NCBI RefSeq assembly: GCF_004366635.1
Contig: NZ_SORN01000004.1
Coordinates: 124,001-188,000, forward strand
Origin: Roseinatronobacter bogoriensis DSM 18756
Lineage (GTDB): Bacteria > Pseudomonadota > Alphaproteobacteria > Rhodobacterales > Rhodobacteraceae
Reading direction: 5' to 3'
DNA length: 64,000 bases
Notes under the pieces: generated by a model
The model's database searches: none
Told to the model about the DNA's origin: nothing
Seen by the model: the letters and a program-made list of their open reading frames with translations, nothing else
Translations under genes and position numbers: made by a program
In this document: in pieces, positions 59,065 through 64,000 of the stretch
How positions within the stretch are numbered: the stretch's first letter is position 1
How the letters are laid out: each line of letters opens with the position of its first letter

Positions 59065-59084
59065 AAGGGGGCACAGGCCCCCTT
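59065..59084 (-). terminator. Terminator after clpX
   Basis: An eight-pair stem (AAGGGGGC with GCCCCCTT) around ACAG, about 30 bases past the clpX stop on the minus strand, with TTTTTC following on that strand. Confidence 0.8.
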
Positions 59085-59111
59085 CATTGTTTTGTGACCG
59101 AGCCCGAGTCG

Positions 59112-60374
59112 TCAGCCGACACTCGCGGCTGCTTTCTTTGCGTCGGCATAGATGATCAGCGGTTTTGCTTCGGAGTTCACCGCTTCTTCATTCACCACGA
59201 CCTCGCTGACATTTTCCAGCCCGGGCAGATCGAACATGGTATCCAGCAGGATATCTTCCATGATCGACCGAAGGCCGCGCGCACCGGTCTTGCGGGCAAT
59301 CGCGCGCTTCGCAATCGCGCGCAGCGCCTCGTCCGTAAAGGTCAGATCAGCACCTTCAATGTCGAACAGCTTCTGATACTGCTTGACTAACGCATTCTTC
59401 GGCTCTGTCAGAATGGTAACAAGGGCATCCTCGTCCAGATCCATAAGCGTTGCGACAACGGGCAAACGCCCCACAAATTCAGGTATCAGGCCAAATTTCA
59501 GCAGGTCTTCGGGTTCAAGCTGCTTGAGCGAGTCGCCAATTGTCTTCTGGCTTTCGTCTTTCACATCCGCTCCGAAGCCGATTGCCGACCCTTTGCCGCG
59601 CATATTGATGATCCGATCCAGACCGGCAAACGCGCCACCACAGATAAACAGGATATTCGTGGTATCGACTTGCAGGAATTCCTGTTGCGGATGCTTGCGG
59701 CCACCCTGAGGGGGAACACTTGCGACAGTGCCTTCCATCAGCTTCAGCAGCGCTTGTTGCACCCCTTCGCCCGAGACATCGCGCGTGATCGAGGGGTTGT
59801 CTGATTTGCGCGTGATCTTGTCGACCTCGTCGATATAGACAATCCCGCGCTGCGCACGTTCGACATTGTATTCAGACGCCTGCAACAGCTTCAGGATGAT
59901 GTTTTCAACATCTTCCCCGACATAGCCCGCCTCGGTCAGTGTTGTGGCGTCTGCCATTGTGAACGGCACATCGAGGATGCGCGCAAGGGTTTGCGCCAGC
60001 AGGGTCTTACCACAACCTGTTGGCCCGATTAGCAGGATGTTTGATTTTGAAAGCTCAACCTCGCCAGCTTTGCCAGAGTGGTTCAGGCGCTTGTAATGGT
60101 TGTGCACCGCAACAGACAAAACGCGTTTTGCCTGAAGCTGGCCGATGACATAATCATCCAGCACATCGCAAATCTCGCGCGGTGTGGGCACTCCGTCTGT
60201 CGCTTTCAGCCCGCCGGACTTGGTTTCCTCGCGGATGATGTCCATGCACAGCTCAACACATTCATCGCAAATAAAGACGGTGGGTCCGGCGATCAGTTTG
60301 CGAACTTCATGTTGGCTCTTGCCACAGAAGGAGCAGTACAGGGTGTTCTTGCTGTCGGAATCGGATGTCGGCAT
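59112..60374 (-). CDS. clpX: ATP-dependent Clp protease ATP-binding subunit ClpX
   Basis: ClpX is the AAA+ unfoldase that feeds substrates to ClpP, including cell-cycle regulators in alphaproteobacteria. The 420-residue protein has the N-terminal zinc site (Cys14, Cys17, Cys36, Cys39), Walker A GPTGCGKT, the GYVGEDVE pore loop, Walker B VYIDEVDKI, the RKSDNPSITRDVSGEGVQQALL region and the IGF-type loop in GSAIGFGADV. It lies 151 bases downstream of clpP on the same strand. The ATG at 60374 has AGAGG upstream. Length and motif order are standard. Confidence 0.97.
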   Translation of the reverse strand: MPTSDSDSKNTLYCSFCGKSQHEVRKLIAGPTVFICDECVELCMDIIREETKSGGLKATDGVPTPREICDVLDDYVIGQLQAKRVLSVAVHNHYKRLNHSGKAGEVELSKSNILLIGPTGCGKTLLAQTLARILDVPFTMADATTLTEAGYVGEDVENIILKLLQASEYNVERAQRGIVYIDEVDKITRKSDNPSITRDVSGEGVQQALLKLMEGTVASVPPQGGRKHPQQEFLQVDTTNILFICGGAFAGLDRIINMRGKGSAIGFGADVKDESQKTIGDSLKQLEPEDLLKFGLIPEFVGRLPVVATLMDLDEDALVTILTEPKNALVKQYQKLFDIEGADLTFTDEALRAIAKRAIARKTGARGLRSIMEDILLDTMFDLPGLENVSEVVVNEEAVNSEAKPLIIYADAKKAAASVG

Positions 60375-60525
60375 TTCAAACCTCTGTGGTCTTTACTGCG
60401 GCAGGCATGGCCCAGATAGGGAAGTGACGGCCTTGATTCATTAAAGGGTAGGTCAGAGCGGAAGCAGGGACAATGCAAAACTGCACTCTGTTTGACATTT
60501 CCCTGCCTCGTCTGCCCTGATATCC

Positions 60526-61149
60526 TTAGCTTGTGCCTGTTTCAGCGCGTGAGGTCACGATATCGTCAATAAGACCCCACTCCTTGGCCATCTCTGCAGT
60601 CATGAAATTGTCACGCTCCAGCGCGTCTTCGACCTTTTTCAGGGTCTGGCCTGTGTGTTTGACATAGATCTTGTTCAGCCGCTCTTTCAGTTCCAGAATC
60701 TCGCGCGCGTGAATCGAGATATCTGTTGCTTGCCCCTGAAAACCGCCTGATGGCTGGTGAACCATGATGCGCGAATTCGGCAGTGAGAAGCGCATACCTT
60801 TCTCGCCCGCACAAAGCAGCAATGACCCCATAGAGGCGGCTTGCCCCACGACCAGAGTCGAGACTTTCGGTTTGATATATTGCATCGTGTCATAGATCGA
60901 CAGGCCGCTGGTCACGACACCACCGGGCGAGTTGATATACATCGAAATCTCTTTCGATGGGTTTTCTGCCTCAAGGTGCAGTAGCTGCGCCACGATCAGG
61001 CTGGCCATACCGTCATGTACCGGGCCGGTCACAAAAATGATCCGCTCCTTCAACAGGCGCGAAAAGATGTCATAAGCCCTTTCGCCACGGCTGGTCTGTT
61101 CGACCACCATGGGCACCAGGTTCATATAGGTATCAATCGGATCTTGCAT
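60526..61149 (-). CDS. clpP: ATP-dependent Clp protease proteolytic subunit ClpP
   Basis: ClpP is the serine protease core of the Clp machine. The 207-residue product has the catalytic triad Ser106 (GQAASMGSLLL), His131 (RIMVHQPSGG) and Asp180 (ALERDNFM), with YINSPGGVVTSGLSIYD forming the ring interface. The short N-terminal propeptide before Leu11 is normal. The ATG at 61149 has AAGG upstream and a palindrome at 61166-61184. clpX follows on the same strand. The trigger-factor gene often found beside clpP is absent. Confidence 0.97.
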   Translation of the reverse strand: MQDPIDTYMNLVPMVVEQTSRGERAYDIFSRLLKERIIFVTGPVHDGMASLIVAQLLHLEAENPSKEISMYINSPGGVVTSGLSIYDTMQYIKPKVSTLVVGQAASMGSLLLCAGEKGMRFSLPNSRIMVHQPSGGFQGQATDISIHAREILELKERLNKIYVKHTGQTLKKVEDALERDNFMTAEMAKEWGLIDDIVTSRAETGTS

Positions 61150-61165
61150 GTGCCTGCCTTTATTT

Positions 61166-61184
61166 ACTGACCAGTCTGGTCGGT
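61166..61184. promoter_or_regulatory. Palindrome upstream of clpP
   Basis: A 19-base palindrome, ACTGACCAG-T-CTGGTCGGT (one G-T pair), 17 bases before the clpP start. It could be an operator for a dimeric repressor or a 5' leader hairpin. No known motif was matched. Confidence 0.4.
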
Positions 61185-61257
61185 TGATATCTCAAAACTC
61201 TTGAGGGAATCTTAGTGCTACGATTTGGGAGCCGCAAGGGGCGGGCAGGAATTTGTC

Positions 61258-61806
61258 TTAGCCCTCACTGCCCAGTGCCTTACCCAGACGCGGCAGTTTC
61301 GCGCGTTTCAGTAGCGGTCGCACAGGCTGCGCGCGCCCCGATGCGGCCTCTGTCGCGTGTTGCGCCTCTCGTACAGCGGCCTCCACGATGTCGTGCGCGC
61401 TTAACCACATCTCCATCAGAAAATCATCCGGGCTTTGGGCGCGCAGTCCTTCAGAAGCGAGGGTGCGCGCGGGAAAATCCTTGAGGTTCAGTGTAACAAT
61501 TCTGTCAGCCTGCGCTGAAATCGCAGTGGCCAGAACATGCGCATCTGCAGGGTCAGGCAGCCACAAGCGGACTTCCAGCTTCATATCGGCAGGTATTTCT
61601 GCACGTGCCCACTGGCTGCGAAGGCGCACAATCTCACCCGTGGCGATTGCGGCGGCCTCTGCGCCCAAGCGGCTGGCCGCGCGTTGCCACTCGCCTAGAA
61701 TGCGCGCGGACCACAGCGGCTCATATCCGCCGCGCGCTGCGACACCAATCAGGATTTCGCGCAGAACACTGGGAAAAAGGACACAGGCGTCCAGCACGAC
61801 CTTCAT
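61258..61806 (-). CDS. PIN-domain protein
   Basis: A 182-residue protein whose first 125 residues form a PIN ribonuclease-like domain: the first Asp in KVVLDACVLFPS, the middle RLRSQWARAEI helix, and the LPDPADAHVLATAISAQADRIVTLNLKDF segment with paired Asp residues and the typical late strand. The last 55 residues are helical and Ala/Arg-rich. PIN proteins are often toxin partners, but no small antitoxin gene adjoins it: the start overlaps the rlmI-like stop by four bases and it is followed by clpP. It may instead be an RNA-processing enzyme. The family is seen in this position in Rhodobacteraceae, as I recall it. Confidence 0.85.
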   Translation of the reverse strand: MKVVLDACVLFPSVLREILIGVAARGGYEPLWSARILGEWQRAASRLGAEAAAIATGEIVRLRSQWARAEIPADMKLEVRLWLPDPADAHVLATAISAQADRIVTLNLKDFPARTLASEGLRAQSPDDFLMEMWLSAHDIVEAAVREAQHATEAASGRAQPVRPLLKRAKLPRLGKALGSEG

Positions 61807-62996
61807 GCGTTCAGGCGGAAGAAAACGGCCTTGAGGTAGCCGCTTTCGGCCAGTTGTGGCAGTTGCGGGTGGTCCGGCCCAGCGAAACCTGTGTGAATCA
61901 TCTGTGCCTTGCGCCCCGCGCGCCCGATGCCGCGCGCGCTGGCATTGCGAAACGCCCCAAGGTCAGCAGCATGAGAGCAAGAGCACAGGCCAAGATAGCC
62001 GCCCGGTGCCACCAACGGGGCCGCAAGCTTTGCAACCCGCTCATAGGCGCGCAACCCTGCATCAAGCGCCTGCTTGTTGGGCGCAAAGGCGGGGGGATCG
62101 CAAATCACCAGATCAAACTGCGCATTTTCTTGATGTAGCGCTTCCATCACGGCGAAAGCATCGCCCTGACGGGTCTCGAGTCGTGCCGCCACATCACTGG
62201 CTTGCGCGCCGCGCGTTGCCAGTTCCAGCGCAGGGGCAGAGCTGTCGACAGCCAGCGCATGAGTTGCGCCCGCCGCCAGTGCTGCAAGGGAAAACCCTCC
62301 AACATGGCTGAACACATCGAGCACGCGTGCGCCATGTGCAAGGCGGGCCGCGAAGGCATGATTTGGTCGCTGGTCGAAAAACAGGCCTGTCTTCTGCCCG
62401 CCCAGCAGGTCGGCCATATATGTCGCCCCGTTCATCAGCACGGGCACAGGCCCGTCAAGCGAACCTTGCAGGACTGAGGTGTCTTCGCCCAACCCCTCAA
62501 GGCTGCGGGCACGGCCGGAGCCATTCTTGACGATACATGTGACCCCCGTCACGGACTGCAAGGCATCGGCAAGAAGCGCGATATGCGTTTCTGCCCATGC
62601 CGCGTTGGGCTGAATGACAGCAGCCTCTCCGAAACGGTCTATCACAACACCGGGCAGGCCATCTGCTTCGGCATGGATCAGGCGATAATAGGGCGTGTCA
62701 TGCAGTCGGGTGCGGTGTTCCAGCGCACGGCGCAGCCTTGCGCTGATCCAGTCCTGATCAATGGCAGTTGCCGCGTTGCGGTCCATCATCCGGCCAATGA
62801 TCTTGGATCCGGGGTTGACCGTGACCAGCCCAAGCGCGCGGCGCTCTGCATCCTCAAGCACTGCAAACGTCCCGGGTGTCAGCGCGCGGGTGCGCCTGTC
62901 TGTGACCACCTCGTCAGCAAAAACCCAAGGGAAGCCGTGGCGAATGGCGCGGGCTTCGGCCTTGGGTTTCAGGCGAATCGTCGGGTAGTCGGGCAT
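61803..62996 (-). CDS. Class I SAM-dependent rRNA methyltransferase, RlmI/RlmK-like
   Basis: A 397-residue RNA methyltransferase. From the ATG at 62996 (AAGGA eight bases upstream) it has an N-terminal PUA domain (TIRLKPKAEARAIRHGFPWVFADEV), then an EEHEE-like region, and a Rossmann-fold SAM domain with GQKTGLFFDQRPNH, VLDVFSHVGGFSLAAL and LVICDPPAFA, as in RlmI (23S C1962). An extra 16 residues upstream in frame are unlikely. It overlaps the PIN gene by four bases. It probably methylates 23S rRNA cytosine, but the target nucleotide is not certain. Confidence 0.9.
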   Translation of the reverse strand: MPDYPTIRLKPKAEARAIRHGFPWVFADEVVTDRRTRALTPGTFAVLEDAERRALGLVTVNPGSKIIGRMMDRNAATAIDQDWISARLRRALEHRTRLHDTPYYRLIHAEADGLPGVVIDRFGEAAVIQPNAAWAETHIALLADALQSVTGVTCIVKNGSGRARSLEGLGEDTSVLQGSLDGPVPVLMNGATYMADLLGGQKTGLFFDQRPNHAFAARLAHGARVLDVFSHVGGFSLAALAAGATHALAVDSSAPALELATRGAQASDVAARLETRQGDAFAVMEALHQENAQFDLVICDPPAFAPNKQALDAGLRAYERVAKLAAPLVAPGGYLGLCSCSHAADLGAFRNASARGIGRAGRKAQMIHTGFAGPDHPQLPQLAESGYLKAVFFRLNA

Positions 62997-63073
62997 GATG
63001 GCAATCCTTGATGGCTCTGGACCGTGCAATAGGCCAGTCGCCACCGTTTGGAAAGCCTGCCTCTTGCTATGTA

Positions 63074-63238
63074 TCAGCTGCGGGCGGTTGTCCCGAATGC
63101 ACCGGCAAGCAAGCGCGCGATTTTTTGCCCTAGGGCCGACAGCCCCTGAGCGACGACTTCCGCACGCATCCGGCGCGCTTCTGCTTCGATTTGAAGTGTG
63201 TCGATGATGATCGGTTCTGATTTTGTCATGTCATACAT
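63074..63238 (-). CDS. 54-residue small protein, RSP_7527-like
   Basis: A short frame read directly from the sequence: it starts MYDMTKSEPIIIDTLQIEAE at the ATG at 63238 and ends ARS. It has a central amphipathic helix (EAEARRMRAEVVAQGLSALG) and a hydrophobic C-terminal half (KIARLLAGAFG). The pattern resembles small basic proteins common in Rhodobacteraceae, often annotated RSP_7527 family, recalled from memory and not searched. No strong ribosome-binding site is evident; a second ATG three codons in is an alternative. It follows the edd operator region on the opposite strand and may be co-transcribed with the rlmI-like gene. Confidence 0.65.
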   Translation of the reverse strand: MYDMTKSEPIIIDTLQIEAEARRMRAEVVAQGLSALGQKIARLLAGAFGTTARS

Positions 63239-63353
63239 GGGTTTTGCTTTCGTTTTTTCCTGACCCCAAAATATGTGCTGCGCTGCAGCATCGCCATAAT
63301 TAATTCGGAAACTCCGTCATGCGATTTCTGCATGGCTTCAGGGTGATTGAATT

Positions 63354-63365
63354 GTTAGCGCTAAC
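63354..63365. promoter_or_regulatory. LacI-type operator before edd
   Basis: A perfect 12-base palindrome, GTTAGCGCTAAC, about 55 bases upstream of the edd start. Its centre GCGC and TTAGCGCTAA core match operators of LacI-family regulators that control sugar catabolism in Rhodobacteraceae. The regulator gene is not in the window. Confidence 0.65.
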
Positions 63366-63419
63366 TGGCTATATGCAGCCCAAGCCGAGGATTCATCTTG
63401 CACGATGGAGGAGCCAATC

Positions 63420-64000
63420 ATGCCCCTGAACCCCAGAATAGAAGCCGTCACAGAGCGTATACGCACGCGCTCGGCGCAGCGCCGAACAGCGTATCTGGAC
63501 CGAATGCGTGCCGCCGCGCAGGCAGGGCCTGTACGCGCGCACCTGAGTTGTGGGAACCAGGCACATGCCTATGCGGCGATGGAGGCGGATAAATCCACCC
63601 TCGCGGAAGGGCGCGCACCCAATCTTGGCATCGTCACAGCCTATAATGACATGCTCTCGGCGCATCAGCCTTTCGAGCATTACCCAGAGGTTATCCGCCG
63701 CGCAGCGCGCGGGGCAGGCGGGACGGCGCAGGTTGCGGGCGGCGTTCCCGCCATGTGCGACGGGGTCACCCAAGGGCAGCCGGGGATGGAATTGTCCCTG
63801 TTCTCGCGCGATGTGATTGCGCTTTCGGCGGGGGTGGCCATGTCGCATAACTGTTTTGATGCGGCAGTGTGGCTCGGGGTGTGTGACAAGATCGTGCCGG
63901 GCTTGGTCATTGCGGCGGCGACTTTTGGCCATGTGCCTTCGGTTTTTATTCCGGCGGGGCCAATGACCAGTGGTCTGCCCAATGACGAGAAAGCAAAGGT
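63420..64000 (+). CDS. edd: Phosphogluconate dehydratase, 3' truncated
   Basis: Edd converts 6-phosphogluconate to KDPG in the Entner-Doudoroff pathway. The frame opens with an ATG at 63420, with GGAGGAG a few bases upstream, and runs out of the window; 193 residues are visible of a family near 600. It starts MPLNPRIEAVTERIRTRS and then shows the dehydratase pattern LGIVTAYNDMLSAHQP, GGTAQVAGGVPAMCDGVTQG with the iron-sulphur Cys, and AMSHNCFDAAVWLGVCDKI with another Cys of the [4Fe-4S] cluster. The operator upstream suggests regulation by sugar. The partner eda gene is beyond the window if present. Confidence 0.95.
   Translation, partial: MPLNPRIEAVTERIRTRSAQRRTAYLDRMRAAAQAGPVRAHLSCGNQAHAYAAMEADKSTLAEGRAPNLGIVTAYNDMLSAHQPFEHYPEVIRRAARGAGGTAQVAGGVPAMCDGVTQGQPGMELSLFSRDVIALSAGVAMSHNCFDAAVWLGVCDKIVPGLVIAAATFGHVPSVFIPAGPMTSGLPNDEKAK

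Noticed and set aside
61258..61806. PIN-domain gene as a toxin-antitoxin system
   Set aside because: The neighbouring genes are clpP and an rRNA methyltransferase, and no small antitoxin frame adjoins it.
1..64000. Mobile elements, prophage genes and CRISPR arrays
   Set aside because: No transposase, integrase, phage structural gene or regularly spaced repeat was seen anywhere in the window.

Overview
The window is ordinary chromosome of an alphaproteobacterium, very probably a member of the Rhodobacteraceae. The pointers are a GcrA cell-cycle regulator, GANTC (CcrM-type) sites near ftsZ, lpxC and clpP, a tRNA-His with discriminator A, a stand-alone aa3 oxidase subunit I gene, a DUF6324-like small protein, reductive pyrimidine catabolism under a RutR-type regulator, and GC-rich coding sequence throughout. 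The genus cannot be fixed from the sequence. I see no prophage, transposase, CRISPR array or other mobile element.

Layout. 1-6290: division and cell-wall (dcw) genes murB (5' truncated), ddl, ftsQ, ftsA, ftsZ. 6291-13418: the SRP RNA, a cytochrome c, an ABC-2 permease, gcrA, a lipoprotein, then lpxC-bamD-recN reading the opposite way from ftsZ, a DUF6324-like gene and tRNA-His. 13511-17685: nadD, a PBP4-type carboxypeptidase, and accB-accC. 17881-22751: a sensory block (XRE/ScfR-RamB-like regulator, single-domain response regulator, small two-helix membrane protein, SSS-transporter/histidine-kinase fusion). 22970-33099: reductive pyrimidine degradation (preT-preA, rutR, ureidopropionase-type hydrolase, dihydropyrimidinase) followed by a four-gene ABC importer. 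33498-43186: pepN, a CAP-domain protein, gatCA, an excalibur lipoprotein, an ampD-like amidase, a DUF2244 protein, ctaD, lipB. 43277-50046: an exported peptidoglycan-binding protein, tRNA-Leu(GAG), and a polyamine-type ABC operon. 50164-56457: tkt, a coiled-coil protein plus zapA, and a minus-strand operon ppx-rlmE-trmO-hydrolase. 56716-58981: a one-carbon module (PF13769-type protein, MTHFR-like protein, methyltetrahydrofolate:corrinoid methyltransferase-like protein). 59112-64000: clpX, clpP, a PIN-domain gene, an rlmI-like gene, a 54-residue small protein, and the start of edd.

How the genes work together. The left end builds and divides the envelope (precursor synthesis, FtsQ/A/Z, LpxC, BamD), and gcrA nearby encodes a regulator that in relatives acts at CcrM-methylated promoters such as ftsZ. 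The pyrimidine block forms a coherent uptake-plus-degradation route, with a near-consensus RutR box between rutR and the hydrolase gene. The sensory block resembles acetate/short-chain carboxylate sensing systems and is the part most worth experimental attention. Other leads are an FNR-type box upstream of ctaD, a strong terminator-like hairpin inside the start of the DUF2244 gene, a long N-terminal extension on FtsQ, and apparent inversion of the lpxC-bamD-recN block relative to ftsZ. All family assignments were made by eye from conserved motifs; no database search was run.
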